Assembly (NCBI GenBank): GCA_001936135.1
Contig: CP012809.1
Span: 4,203,501-4,267,500 of the forward strand
Direction of reading: 5' to 3'
DNA length: 64,000 nucleotides
Source of the DNA: Saccharomycopsis fibuligera x Saccharomycopsis cf. fibuligera
Lineage: Eukaryota > Ascomycota > Saccharomycetes > Ascoideales > Saccharomycopsidaceae
Below are positions 11,639-22,121 of the stretch, piece after piece. Numbering within the stretch: position 1 is the stretch's first letter; the number at the start of each line of letters is the position of its first letter. The notes beneath the pieces are model-generated. The model did no database searches and was not told where the DNA came from. It worked only from the letters and a program-made list of their open reading frames with translations. The position numbers were made by a program, and so were the translations under genes.

Positions 11639-12461
11639 ATTAGCATATTGTACAATGCGAGAGGGAATGGAATGTCCTTTATGAGATCTAAGATTGATGT
11701 AGACTTTATTAGTTCCGCACAGTCAAAAATTCACCGGTATATACCGCAGAAACACTCAGCTTTGAAAACAGCGTTTTGCGAAGACAAATTACAGGCGATG
11801 ATGATGACGTACACTTGATGGCTCACTGGCGGCTATAAAAACTGTTTTGCGCACGGACGTATTTTCTGAATCCCTAAATTTTGTTTTCGTGATTTCCCGA
11901 TTCTTTTGATTTCGATTTCCTGTTTGTGCATCATGTGCAGCTGCATGATTTAGATCAAATTATTTCGAGCATTTGAGCCATGATTCTGGTTCTCAACTGA
12001 GATTTTACAAGGCGTCCACATAAGAGACGCTACAGTGACAAAGATAGTAAAAGCAAAAATGTAAAAAAGTAAAAAAGTGTAAGGATACTATCGAAAATAT
12101 GTGATTCTACAGCCAAAAACTGGGGCAGTATCAAAGAATAAAACCGGTGACAAGCGAAAGTGAAGAAGATAGCGATAATTAAAATGAGTGAGGTTAGGAA
12201 CAACCGGAAAGAGAAAGAAGAACACAGCGCAACACGAAAAGAAAGAAAGAAAAAAGGTATAGGTATAGAATAAAGTATAAGAGAATAAAATAGAATAAAA
12301 TAGAAGAGAAAAGAATAAGTAAATAAAAGAGAATAAAATAAGCATAGAATCAAGAATAGAAAGAATGAAAAGAACAGAAAAAGAAAATGGAAAGAGAAAA
12401 AATCACGCTATAGAGAAAAATTTTAGAAAAGAAAAAGTGAGAATGAAAGCTAATGCAGCAA

Positions 12462-12503
<42 letters not shown>

Positions 12504-12546
12504 AAGAAGGTAAACCAGTGCAAAAACAAAAAAACAAAGACCGAAA
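11639..12546. other. gap upstream of ECM30, with a purine-rich strand
   Basis: About 900 bases between the ECM30 start and the 3' end of the next minus-strand gene. From about 12180 to 12560 the plus strand is almost entirely A and G, including an uninterrupted A run near 12463-12499. Read from the minus-strand gene this would be a C/U-rich 3' untranslated region. No credible gene is present. Confidence 0.5.
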
Positions 12547-13281
12547 TCAAACAAGCAATTCAATGTCGGAATCAGACTCACAATCAATATCACAATCCGA
12601 CTCATCAATGGCTTCATTGTAGCTTCTCTTTCTCTTATTAGGATTATTAGCAGTAACAGCAGCAACAGCACAAGAAACAGCTAGGTAGTTTGAACTGTTG
12701 CCCTTGTTGTTATTATTATGAGTAGTAGAAGTATTGTTTCTGATAATGTTACTGTGAAAGAAAGGCAACGATCTGTCATTATTGAGTGAAAAGAAAACTG
12801 GTTGGATCAATTTATCAGAACGAGCATGACCATGACCATGACCAACATGGAAATACTGACAGCTGAGATCACTAGCAGTGACAGAAGATGCAGAGGAGTC
12901 AAATTGGATAGGCGACAATGGATGACCAACTTCGAAATGCAAGTTAGCATTGCCATTAGCGTTGCCGTTAGCGTTACAGTTGCCATTATCGGTGCTGTTA
13001 ATATTTTCGCTAAAACAGCTGTTTTGAGTGACTGGAGTGGTTGGGGCAGAAGACGGAGATGAAGATACGTCGCACGACTGTTGCAATGGCTGCAGTGGTT
13101 GCTGCGGGTGACTATGACAGCGCTTGATTTTCAACGAGTCGGTGTCAAACTCAAAGCCAAAGTCAGCAGCAACGGCAACGGTAAGAGAGTTAAGAGATTG
13201 ATGGACATGCCCTGAGGTGAAGCCGTTTGTCAGTGTTTTTGGGTCATTATTGTTGTTGGAGTTAGTGTTGCTGTTCTGCAT
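12547..13281 (-). CDS. Unknown Asn/Ser-rich protein, 244 residues
   Basis: I do not recognise this gene. It starts with ATG at 13281. The product is rich in Asn, Ser and His, with the runs NANGNANGNAN and HVGHGHGHA. It also has non-repetitive stretches that look selected: FGFEFDTDSLKIKRCHSHPQ near residue 45, ASDLSCQYFHVG near residue 135, and a C-terminal block with a basic cluster NKRKRSYNEAIDE followed by an acidic end (DSDIELLV). The basic cluster could be a nuclear localisation signal; that is inference. No membrane segment or signal peptide is visible. It is divergent from the small spliced gene at 13835. It could be a fast-evolving regulatory protein; it could also be over-called, although its length without a stop argues for coding. 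Confidence 0.6.
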   Translation of the reverse strand: MQNSNTNSNNNNDPKTLTNGFTSGHVHQSLNSLTVAVAADFGFEFDTDSLKIKRCHSHPQQPLQPLQQSCDVSSSPSSAPTTPVTQNSCFSENINSTDNGNCNANGNANGNANLHFEVGHPLSPIQFDSSASSVTASDLSCQYFHVGHGHGHARSDKLIQPVFFSLNNDRSLPFFHSNIIRNNTSTTHNNNNKGNSSNYLAVSCAVAAVTANNPNKRKRSYNEAIDESDCDIDCESDSDIELLV

Positions 13282-13834
13282 TACTGGGAAATCAGTTTGG
13301 TAATCTTATTATGATATTATTATGAAATGCAGTCGGGAGTCGGGGAAGCTGGGGAAAAACCAGAGAAGCAGGCCACTGGCTGGACTTGATGTCATGAAAG
13401 GGGGATATCTGGCAACAAATATAGGCCTCAAGCCAGCATTCTTGTGGCTTACTAACCAAAGGAATAGATCTGGAGACCAGAAGGGAAAGGAAACTGGAGT
13501 GCAGCGTGGTGGGTTCCGTTGTATGAGAATATGGCTGCCAGTGGATGTGGTGATTCACCAGCTTTTCCTTGCTTTGACGTCTTGATTTTGATTTTGTTTT
13601 TGTTTTTTTGTTTTTTTTCACTAAGAAAAAAAAGCACAAATTTTTTCTCAGTCAATTGAGGGTGTGTCCACGTGCATACCATGTGATAGTCACCCCAATT
13701 TCTTTTGAGATACACCTTCAGCGGCTGCAGAGAGAGAAGATATATCTGTAGATAACGGCGACCCAGAAGAGAAGAGAATAGAAGAGCACTGCAAGTATAC
13801 AACGCGTTGGTCAACTACAACCAACAGCTACAGA
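13282..13834. promoter_or_regulatory. divergent promoter, unknown 244-residue gene / EGO2-like gene
   Basis: A 553-base gap. It holds one CACGTG at 13669-13674 and a T-rich run near 13590-13620. The open frames across it on both strands are fragments without recognisable similarity. Confidence 0.35.
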
Positions 13835-14182
13835 ATGGACATCCAGAATATGTAAGTTATGCGCCTTTCTAAGTACATCTCCTTTCCCGTCTTGATCCAT
13901 TCACTAACGCCCACTAGAATACACAACTCCGGCATCGAAAACCCGATAGCTGCCCTCTATTTTGGCAAAAATGATGGCTTGTTGCTAGCCTACGATGGCA
14001 ACTATTTTGCCAACAAGCACAATGACCCTAACAAACACGCTTACCAGATATCCCAGATTCTCAAAAAAAACTGGGCCAGCATTATTGATGATCAAGGGTT
14101 TGGGTTGATCAAATATAACTCTTTTGACGTGTATATATACTACACTGAATCCACTGAAAACATATTAGCAGTATACAAATAA
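13835..14182 (+). CDS. Small roadblock-fold-like protein, candidate Ego2/LAMTOR5
   Basis: Two exons, join(13835..13851, 13918..14182), encode 93 residues beginning MDIQNIIHNSGIENPIAALY. The unspliced frame has no sensible start, and the splice restores one in context. The pattern of an N-terminal helix, NPIAALYFGKNDGLLLAYDG, a middle helix (AYQISQILKKNWASI) and two C-terminal strands (IKYNSFDVYIYYT, ENILAVYK) resembles LAMTOR5/HBXIP and the yeast EGO-complex subunits, which anchor Rag GTPases on the vacuole for TORC1 signalling. That assignment rests on pattern and length (LAMTOR5 is about 91 residues), not on strong identity. It ends only 45 bases from the convergent ARP6 stop. Confidence 0.72.
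13852..13917 (+). other. intron of the EGO2-like gene
   Basis: Donor GTAAGT at 13852, branch site CACTAAC at 13902-13908, acceptor CACTAG ending at 13917. The 66-base intron splits codon 6 after its second base. Confidence 0.88.
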
Positions 14183-14227
14183 TTATACAAATACTTTTTT
14201 TATTATACATCAAAGAACCTCTTTACT

Positions 14228-15463
14228 CTATGATGACCACCCACTCAACCTGCATTCAAATCTCTCCTTCAAATAGCCCCATCCCTTTTCAAAATAGTCG
14301 CTCTTACTCACACTCAATTTATCATAAAATTCACGGTTGTTAGCCAATACATTGGCCGATTGCCATCCATAACTTATTGGATCATCACTTATCCCAATTC
14401 TGATATCCCATTCAACTGGCAATACCTGTTTCAACTCTAACTGCAACCTTTCCTTGAATCCGGCAAATTTGAAATTCCCACCAATGCAAACAATGTTGCT
14501 GGTGAGCAAGGGACGAATCAATTCTGGACATGAATATATAGAATCATAAATCGACTTTACAAGCCCATTGCGGTGCTTGATGTTGGCAATTGCTGGGTCA
14601 AATAAAGTTTCAGGAATACTGAATCTTTCATCGTATAGCTTCATTACTTGTAGGTCTTCCAATGTGTTTTTATCTTTTTCTCGTGCTCTGATTTCATCGG
14701 TGAGTAAGTACCCATTAGTTGTAGTTTTGAAATCCGGAAGCACGTATTCCACCACCATGCTTTTATCTGTGATTTTTGCTGCATTAATAGACTTATCCCG
14801 CTTGAGTTGCTCAAGAGACTGATTATAATTACTCGGCACAAAACACGTTTGTTCTTTAATATTGTTAACCAAAATAGATTCATCCGTCACATCATAGTAT
14901 CTAAACGAAATCAATTCTCTTAAAAAACCCGTCAAGAACCGTCCTCCAATATCCAATTTTTTGATCCCATCCCAATACACCATGCCATAGATTATTGGTA
15001 TAACATATGTTGCATCGAATCCAGAATCGATCACAAGCTGATAGTCCTTGTATATTCTCTCCGTCAGCGCAGCGCTATAATCCACCACGTAACTTGAGTC
15101 ATAAAGTTTTTCATTCTGTCGCCAATTAAAAGGTACGAATGAAGCAGTAATGTTTTTATAATAGCTTTTGAAGCCATACTCTTCAAACATGATTTGGTCC
15201 ATGTTTTTGCTGATTTTGGGCAACGTAAATGGCGCCTCCGTTAAGATCAAATCAGTATCAATCGGATCCACATTAAGGTCCAAATCCTGAGAATTGAAGC
15301 AGTAGTCCCATATAAGCTTTTCAAATTCCCATGAAGTTAGTTGATTTTTCTCAAATGGTCGCTTAAAGTAACAGCCGCTGATGTTTTGGTTCCGATCAAT
15401 GAGTTTGCCAATGATTAACCGCTTGTCCTTAGTTCGTACAACCGAGTTGGATATGACGTGAGG

Positions 15464-15531
<68 letters not shown>

Positions 15532-15616
15532 GGTCTTCTTGAGCTTCTTCGACATCGTAAGAGTATCCTAGCTTGACGCTGTATGAGCCGTTGTCAATAA
15601 TTAATGTCTTGGACAT
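14228..15616 (-). CDS. ARP6: Actin-related protein Arp6 (SWR1 complex)
   Basis: Arp6 is a core subunit of the SWR1 remodeller, which installs histone H2A.Z. The 462-residue product starts MSKTLIIDNGSYSVKLGY, the actin-fold phosphate-1 loop. It then shows Arp6-specific blocks: FKRPFEKNQLTSWEFEKLIW, LVIDSGFDATYVIPI, KKLDIGGRFLTGFLREL, ESILVNNIKEQ, FSIPETLFDP and NIVCIGGNFKFAGF. A pure Gln tract of about 23 residues, all CAA, is inserted soon after the first strand pair (near residue 30). The frame is open upstream to 15652, but that start would be TTG; ATG at 15616 fits the family. It is divergent from LRO1. Confidence 0.96.
15463..15532 (-). repeat. CAA microsatellite (poly-Gln) in ARP6
   Basis: About 23 uninterrupted CAA codons on the minus strand (GTT repeat on the plus strand). 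Such a pure tract is prone to length changes between strains. Confidence 0.95.
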
Positions 15617-16220
15617 GATATCTGGCGGTATCTCTGCTTTGATCAATGTCAAGAGCTACTAATCTCGGTTGCAGAGGCTACTGCTTCATTCAGAATTATC
15701 TGAAATTATATTTTTGTTTTTAGTTTGGCGCATCTTTGAGGATGACACTCCGCTTACCTAATGACAGGCGCGCAACCGATAGGCAGACCAATAGTTTTTT
15801 ATTTAATTTCTTGAACTAATGGTGGCGTCTTGATGCTAATTCTATATTTACTAAAACTTGTGATGATAATTTCATTTGTTCCAACTTCAAACTCTTCATG
15901 ATTGCTACTCGGCTAGATATCCAGAGTTCTGCACAATACCGAGTTTCATATATAAGCGGCAGTACTGCGTCGATCGACAGATTTCTAGAAGGCGGAAAAA
16001 CAATTTTGTTCATCACAACAACAAATTATTATTATTATAATAATAGTAGTAGATAGCAATCGCTTGTCAATCAGTCACTTCTGATTTCTTTTCTCTCTCA
16101 GCATCCTCAATTCCCAAAAACTGCCTATTTGCATTTGCATTTGCATCCTCATTCCTCATATTATAATCATAAGCATAAACATAAACATACACTTGACATA
16201 ATTATAGCCAATTCCTAGCA
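15617..16220. promoter_or_regulatory. divergent promoter ARP6/LRO1
   Basis: A 604-base gap. Near 16125-16150 there is a short repeat of TTGCAT. A TAT-rich stretch lies near 16025-16045. I see no further gene. Confidence 0.4.
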
Positions 16221-18288
16221 ATGTCAAGGCAGTCATTGCTGCAATCAGCGGGATTGAAAAAGTCCACCACCATGGACTCAAAGGCTACGGCACCTGAGGA
16301 CAAAAAGAAAACATTATCAAAGACTGCCAATGCTGCCAATGCTACGAAGCCAAAAGCAAAGGCAAAGGCAGAGGCAGAGGCATCAAGTTCTTCTGCTGGC
16401 AAGAAGAGAGGCAAGTTTTCTTCTGCATTGGGCAAGAACAAGCTTAGTATTTGTAAGTGTCAACTATTATTATCTTTTCTTGCCATTAAATTTTCCACCA
16501 TATTTTTTTTTTTTTTTTTTTGTCACCTCTACTAACACAACAGTCATCATATCATTCTTGATCCTCTTGATAAGCGCCTACTGGGGCGCTAAAGAAAATG
16601 GCGTTGAATTGCAAAAAGCCCTCGAAAACTTTGACTTTGACTTTGACTTTGATTTTGACTTTGACGCCCTCAGAGACAACATTCCCCTCGGTTTAGCCAA
16701 TGTGCTCAACGAAGCTAAAGGAGAGTCAAAAAAGGCCAAGGTCGATACCACCAATGATTTTGTCGTGGGCAAGTATATGCTTGCTGAGAACTACACTTCC
16801 CAGTTCCCTGTGGTGATGGTGCCTGGAGTCATCAGCACCGGGTTGGAAAGCTGGGGACTCAAAGGCACTTCCGAATGTCCCTCCGAACCACACTTCAGAA
16901 AGAGATTATGGGGGTCGTTTTACATGCTTAAGGCAATGTTCTTGAATAAGACATGCTGGCTAAAACATATAATGCTCGACCCGGAAACCGGGCTAGATCC
17001 ACCGCATTTCAAAGTAAGAGCCGCCCAAGGATTCGAAGCTGCTGATTTTTTTATTACCGGATACTGGATCTGGAATAAAATTGTTAGCAATTTGGCAGTT
17101 TTGGGATACGGTCCTAACGAAATGACGTTGGCGGCGTATGACTGGAGATTAGCCTACTTGGACTTGGAAAGAAGGGATCGCTACTTCACCAAGTTGAAAA
17201 ACACCATCGAAGTGCAAAAGGCCAGCACGGGGAAAAAAAGTATATTGATTGGCCACTCGATGGGATCTCAGGTAATCTTCTATTTCTTGAAATGGGTCGA
17301 AGCCTACGGTAAAGATTTTGGTAACGGGGGCCCCAAATGGGTCAATAATTACGTTGAATCGGTAGTAGATATTTCCGGTTCTGTATTAGGGACACCAAAG
17401 GCGGTGACCTCGTTGATTTCCGGTGAGATGAAGGATACTATTCAGCTCAACGCAGTGGCGGTTTATGGTTTGGAGAAATTTTTCAGTCGAAAAGAGAGAG
17501 TTGACATGTTGAGAACGTTTGGCGGAGTGCCTAGTATGATCCCAAAGGGAGGTCAAGCAATATGGGGCAATTTGACCACTGCGCCGGATGATAATTGGTT
17601 AAATAAAACCACAAACACCACCTATGGTCTGTTTATCAAATTCAAACAACACATTGGCGAATATTCGGAAAAGAACCTAACTATTGGTGGATCAATTGAA
17701 TTTTTGCTAAAGTATTCCCCCGAGTGGTTCAAAAATAGAGTAATGAGCCAATATAGTTTTGGCCTCACTACTAACAAAAAGCAACTTGCTAAAAATAACC
17801 AAGATCCAGCAAAGTGGAGCAATCCTCTCGAAGTGCCATTACCCAACGCGCCAGATTTGAAGATTTATTGCTTTTATGGTATTGGGAACCCTACTGAGAG
17901 AAGTTACACCTACCAAGAAGAACAAGACAAGAGTTTTTCCAAACTTAACGTCTCTATGGCTTATGGCGAAAAGGAAACAGTAGTGTTTGGCGATGGTGAT
18001 GGTACAGTATCACTATTGACACATACAATGTGTCATAAATGGAAAGAAGCCAACTCAGTATATAACCCTGGCAACGCGCAGGTGAAAATTGTGGAAATGA
18101 AGCATGAGCCCGAGAGATTTGATATCAGAGGAGGCTCCAAGACCTCTGAGCACGTTGACATCTTGGGGTCTACCGAGCTAAATGAGTTGGTAATTAAGGT
18201 CGCTAGTGGACATGGCCCGGATATTGAGGATAGAGTCATTAGTCAGTTGCCTGATTTTATCAAGAGGATGAATTGGGATGACTTGTGA
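16221..18288 (+). CDS. LRO1: Phospholipid:diacylglycerol acyltransferase Lro1
   Basis: Lro1 makes triacylglycerol by moving an acyl chain from a phospholipid to diacylglycerol at the ER/nuclear envelope. The gene is join(16221..16452, 16544..18288), 658 residues; baker's yeast Lro1 has 661. A basic cytosolic tail rich in Lys/Ala leads into a single membrane span built across the splice (IFIISFLILLISAYWG). A Asp-Phe repeat follows, then the lumenal lipase domain: VVMVPGVISTGLESWG, a salt-bridge region near EPHFRKRLWGS, the nucleophile elbow GHSMGSQ, the acid in FGDGDGTVSLLTH and the histidine in SEHVDILGS. All three catalytic residues are present. It is convergent with ERG2, so two lipid-metabolism genes sit side by side. 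Confidence 0.97.
16453..16543 (+). other. intron of LRO1
   Basis: Donor GTAAGT at 16453, a long T tract, perfect branch site TACTAAC at 16530-16536, acceptor CAG ending at 16543. The 91-base intron interrupts the codon at the start of the transmembrane helix (phase 1). Confidence 0.95.
16630..16665 (+). repeat. TTTGAC hexamer repeat in LRO1
   Basis: Six tandem TTTGAY units encode an alternating Phe-Asp stretch just after the membrane span of Lro1, at the start of the lumenal stalk. Confidence 0.9.
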
Positions 18289-18609
18289 TTGCCCTTCTCA
18301 CCAAGGTGCATTTCACCATAGCGTAGAGTAGATAAAATTACCAATATTTGCTAGCTTCGCAGTTTAGTAAACCTATATATAAATATTTTTTTTTTCTCTT
18401 CTATTATTTTTTTCTCTTCTATAATTTTTCTCATTTTTTTTCTCATCCAGATCAATTCATAAGCTTTATCATCATAACCATCATTGCAATCCTACTTGTT
18501 TTCTTATCCATTTGAATATATTTATAATGTATATATCTAAGAATATCTATAATCCATAATTTCAACAAAAAGCTTAGCGAACTGAAAATCTAAGCAAAGT
18601 ACATCGAAA
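18289..18609. other. convergent 3' region LRO1/ERG2
   Basis: 321 AT-rich bases with T runs and TATATA motifs between the two stop codons. No gene is visible. Confidence 0.5.
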
Positions 18610-19275
18610 TTAAAACTTACCTTGCAACAAGTTCTTCAACATGTCTTTAGCAGTCAAATAACTAGTGAGTCCAAAATTGTAAAAATCCAAGGTTGAACTA
18701 AACGTATCAGCAAAGCCAAATGGCAACATTGAAGGGATCCACCCTTGAGCCAACTCCAAAGCAAAACTTTCTGCTGGCATACTATACTGTTTGATTTGGC
18801 CCCTATGTAACCAATGCTGATCCCCAGGGTTATAGACCTCCTTTTCTAACGAATTCGCAAGACCGGCAGTTTGCTGACCTTGTAAAATTGTGAAATAGTC
18901 ATCGGAGAAGTGCATACCTGAGTGACCTTCGGTGCCCACTAGTGAGCCAAAAATGATCAAGTATTCTGAGATGGAGGCATGAAGAATAAACATTGTGCCC
19001 ATGGCACCACCGGCATTATTGTAGACCCAGTCATGTTTATTAAGCTCGTTAATGTATTGTGGGCCGTATGCTTTAGAAAGCTCTTGCTGTAGGTCTTGGA
19101 AAAACTCGAAAGTAGTGCTGTTGGTGGCTTGATGTTTGGCAATCACCTTCTGGGAAATTTGTTGAAGATGGGCAGCATCAAAAATAAAGTGGTTTGGAAG
19201 CCATGTGGAGAAAGAATAGTTAGCAAGGGAATAAAGAATAACGGGCACAAGGGCAAGGTAAAATAACAATTTCAT
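18610..19275 (-). CDS. ERG2: C-8 sterol isomerase Erg2
   Basis: Erg2 moves the double bond of fecosterol from C8 to C7 in ergosterol synthesis; it is an ER membrane protein and the target of morpholine fungicides. The 221-residue product matches the family's length. It begins with a hydrophobic membrane segment ([18 protein letters not shown]) and continues with the ERG2/sigma-1-receptor fold: [54 protein letters not shown] and the C-terminal [14 protein letters not shown]. Glu and His residues in GTEGHSG and SDDYFTIL are those expected to line the active site. The start is ATG at 19275. The upstream region carries a sterol-regulatory-element cluster, annotated separately. Confidence 0.98.
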   Translation of the reverse strand: MKLLFYLALVPVILYSLANYSFSTWLPNHFIFDAAHLQQISQKVIAKHQATNSTTFEFFQDLQQELSKAYGPQYINELNKHDWVYNNAGGAMGTMFILHASISEYLIIFGSLVGTEGHSGMHFSDDYFTILQGQQTAGLANSLEKEVYNPGDQHWLHRGQIKQYSMPAESFALELAQGWIPSMLPFGFADTFSSTLDFYNFGLTSYLTAKDMLKNLLQGKF

Positions 19276-19830
19276 TTTTGTACGAATAGGCGGTGGTAGT
19301 AGTGATAGTGGTGGTAAAAATATTGTTTAGACCAAATCAATAGATCTGGATATTGGTTCAGATTTATAGTTTAGTAAAATTTTCACCGTTTTTTCGTTTA
19401 CGCACAGCGCAGTAACTGTTTTTCTGGTGATTTTGTTTTGGTTTCTCGGTGAGTGAGTTCTAAACGATCGTTTATCGTTATACGACAGCCACAATGATGC
19501 CAAAAAGGAATGAAAACAGTGGATGTCTTCGCCACTCGGCACAGATGGCGATGTGAACAACATGGACGATGTTAGACACTCATATACTCTTTTGTGTCTT
19601 TTATTTCGGCTTTCCAGCGCTCCAATGATGTTTGATCTCAGTTGTTCCACTGTAGTATAGTGGTGTATTAAAAGGGGTGCCACACCCCAACAACAAACAG
19701 AAAAACAAAACAACAGAAGGAAATCATCGCTTCAATCTAATATACAGCAGACAACCACTAGACACTATCCCACATCATCGTCACCATAAAGTAATGGCAC
19801 TCTGCAGCTGACAGCCCTGCCGTATATATA
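19276..19830. promoter_or_regulatory. divergent promoter ERG2/TBC gene
   Basis: The 555-base gap between two start codons contains the sterol-response-like cluster at 19461-19485. A frame at 19327-19713 on the minus strand has no recognisable similarity and lies across these sites, so it is not called. Confidence 0.5.
19461..19485. promoter_or_regulatory. Upc2-type sterol response element cluster upstream of ERG2
   Basis: The 14-base perfect palindrome TAAACGATCGTTTA at 19461-19474 is two inverted copies of TCGTTTA. Five bases on, TATACGA at 19479-19485 reads TCGTATA on the ERG2 strand. TCGTATA and close variants are the known core of the Upc2/Ecm22 sterol response element in yeasts. The cluster is 186-210 bases upstream of the ERG2 start, a normal distance for an activator site. 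It could also serve the divergent TBC gene. Confidence 0.7.
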
Positions 19831-22110
19831 ATGAACCCTTCCCATATATCTTCAAAGACGTGCCCCACCACTCATCTATCTACCTCCACATCCAAGACAG
19901 TCAGAATCTCTTCTTCTGTACCATCGGCGGCAGCGGCATCACGCGATATTACCGCCAATGGCCGCAACAGCAACAACGACAGCGATGCTGACAACCAAAA
20001 GCAGAACACTGATCATAATGGTCATGCCACAATAACAAATGGTAATGGTGAAAAAAGATATGACACTTGTTCAAGGGATGCTAGAACCTTACTAAGGAAA
20101 CAGTCACTTTGGTTCAAAAATGCACCATTTCTGCGCAAGTCATCTTCCAGCGTGTCTCTGGTGATGAGCAATAATACTGATGATGCACGTCAAGCTGTTT
20201 CCGACTCAAGGCACAAAAGTGCCCCGAGTAATGCCAAAAGTAATCATAGTAATCAGCCAAATAATAACAATAATATCGATAATGGCAATCTGGCAGGTCG
20301 TTACTCGTCAATATCTGACATATGTGCCGACTTCCATATTTTTAGCAAATCAATGGACAATTTAACCAGTATAAACAATTTTAACTCATATTCTGTGCCC
20401 ACTACATCTTCAGAAACAAGTTCCATTACTGATTTTTCGCAAAATAACATCACCAAGAGCAGGAACGACCAAAAAGAAAAAAGAAGACAATCAGCTATCG
20501 AAAAAATTTTTAATGACTCGTCATTCTATGATAATTTTTTTATCCATAGTAATACTAATAGCAATAACAAAAATAACAAAAATAACAAAAATAACAAAAA
20601 TAACAATAAGAATAATAACAATAATAGAAAACCAACAAGCTCATCTTCAGGAATATCTTTACCATCAGTGATATCCATCAACCCGAAGAAAAACAAGTTT
20701 GAATTGTCAGTTAATAAACAGGCAGAATCCTTTGTTGATAAGAGCAAAATTCCAGTGGAACTAAACCTGATTACCCCAACCCTGGAAATACCTCCGACGT
20801 TGTTGGATAAAACCAAAAGATTTTATAATTTAAATCAGCAGGAGCTGGTCTCCGAAATAAACAATAATGAAAATAATAACAACAAGAATTATAACATAAA
20901 CCATACCACTAACACTACGAAAACAAAATACATTATTGACGATTATGGTGAATTTTATGAGTTTAAAAAACCATTCAATAGTAGCAGTACTACTTCTCGA
21001 GAGTTACTGCAAAGTAAAGTAGAACAAAGTTTGAAAGCCTTCCAGCAATTAACTACAACTTTAAACAATGAAAAACAATTAGTTCGTGACTGGGAACAAC
21101 TTTTTGTGAAAATTGAACTACTAAAGCAGGCAGCTAACAACAACAGAAATAAGACATCATCATTTGTCGATTACGAAGCAGACTTCATCGGTAAATTTGG
21201 AGTAATTCTACGTAAAATTGACCATGCTTTATACAAACGATTCAAATTATTAGTGGAAAAAGGTATCCCTATGAAACTTCGAGCCAAAATTTGGTCAATT
21301 GCATCTGGTTCAAAATCATTAAATCAGCCAGGAGAATTTGAGTTTTTGTTAAATGATGTTGATTTTGCCAAACAGCAAAAGCATGATAAAGGAGACTTGA
21401 CATTGATTAAGACTTCGGAAAAGCAAATAGATTTGGATTGTGTTCGAACAATGCGATCCAACGTTTATTTCAAAAACGATAATGGACCAGGAATGATGAA
21501 ATTAAAACGGATTCTTGTTGCATTTTCTAGAAAATATCCACGTATTGGCTATTGTCAAGGAATGAACCTAATAGTTGGCAACTTATTACTTGTTTTTGTC
21601 TCTGAAGTTGAAACATACTATTGTTTCGAAAATTTGGTTACTAATATACTCAATCCAGATTTTTTTAAGCCTCCGTTTAAGCAAGTTAAAGATGACGTTT
21701 TCATATTGATAAATTTTTTCTTCAAGGAAAACATGCCAGAATTGTTCAAGTACTTAGTAACCGATCTTCAGATTGATTTCAATTTTTTCTTATTCAATTG
21801 GTTTCTCACCTTGTTTTTGAATGTCCTACCTACTGACATTTTGTTTAAAGTATGGGATTCGGTTCTTTGTGTATCGGGGGAAACCGAATTACTCAAAACT
21901 GCCCTCTCGATTTTTAAGTTTTTTGAGACAATATTGATGAATGAATTTGAATATAGTGACGAAATCTATGATTTTTTGATTAATTTGAAAAACAAGATTA
22001 TTAGTTACAATCTAACTGGGAATATGTTGGTACAGTTGATGAGGAGTTTTGATGGGGTGGTTAACGATGAAAAATTGGCATACTATAGAAAAAGGGTGCT
22101 GCTGGCTTAG
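19831..22110 (+). CDS. TBC-domain Rab GTPase-activating protein
   Basis: TBC proteins accelerate GTP hydrolysis by Rab GTPases with a dual-finger mechanism. The 759-residue product has a long disordered N-terminus (Ser/Asn/Lys-rich, with an NNK repeat near residues 248-265). A helical region follows, then a TBC domain from about residue 478 (GIPMKLRAKIWSIASGS) to about 720. Both catalytic fingers are present: Arg539 in QIDLDCVRT and Gln576 in YCQGMN. WFLTLFLNVLP and FKVWDSVLC are typical of the Gyp2/Mdr1-TBC1D8/9 branch, but no GRAM domain is evident, so I give no symbol. Several CTG codons fall in its Ser-rich N-terminus, where serine decoding would fit. The start is ATG at 19831. Confidence 0.88.
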   Translation: MNPSHISSKTCPTTHLSTSTSKTVRISSSVPSAAAASRDITANGRNSNNDSDADNQKQNTDHNGHATITNGNGEKRYDTCSRDARTLLRKQSLWFKNAPFLRKSSSSVSLVMSNNTDDARQAVSDSRHKSAPSNAKSNHSNQPNNNNNIDNGNLAGRYSSISDICADFHIFSKSMDNLTSINNFNSYSVPTTSSETSSITDFSQNNITKSRNDQKEKRRQSAIEKIFNDSSFYDNFFIHSNTNSNNKNNKNNKNNKNNNKNNNNNRKPTSSSSGISLPSVISINPKKNKFELSVNKQAESFVDKSKIPVELNLITPTLEIPPTLLDKTKRFYNLNQQELVSEINNNENNNNKNYNINHTTNTTKTKYIIDDYGEFYEFKKPFNSSSTTSRELLQSKVEQSLKAFQQLTTTLNNEKQLVRDWEQLFVKIELLKQAANNNRNKTSSFVDYEADFIGKFGVILRKIDHALYKRFKLLVEKGIPMKLRAKIWSIASGSKSLNQPGEFEFLLNDVDFAKQQKHDKGDLTLIKTSEKQIDLDCVRTMRSNVYFKNDNGPGMMKLKRILVAFSRKYPRIGYCQGMNLIVGNLLLVFVSEVETYYCFENLVTNILNPDFFKPPFKQVKDDVFILINFFFKENMPELFKYLVTDLQIDFNFFLFNWFLTLFLNVLPTDILFKVWDSVLCVSGETELLKTALSIFKFFETILMNEFEYSDEIYDFLINLKNKIISYNLTGNMLVQLMRSFDGVVNDEKLAYYRKRVLLA

Positions 22111-22121
22111 GTATCTCTTGG

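Noticed and set aside
12030-12671. Overlapping frames with poly-Lys or poly-Phe runs
   Set aside because: They are by-products of the purine-rich strand and the long A run, not proteins.
16330-16543. Alternative reading of LRO1 from an upstream frame across the intron
   Set aside because: The peptide is Arg/Gln then Phe runs from the intron; splicing at 16453/16543 restores a normal Lro1 N-terminus and membrane span.
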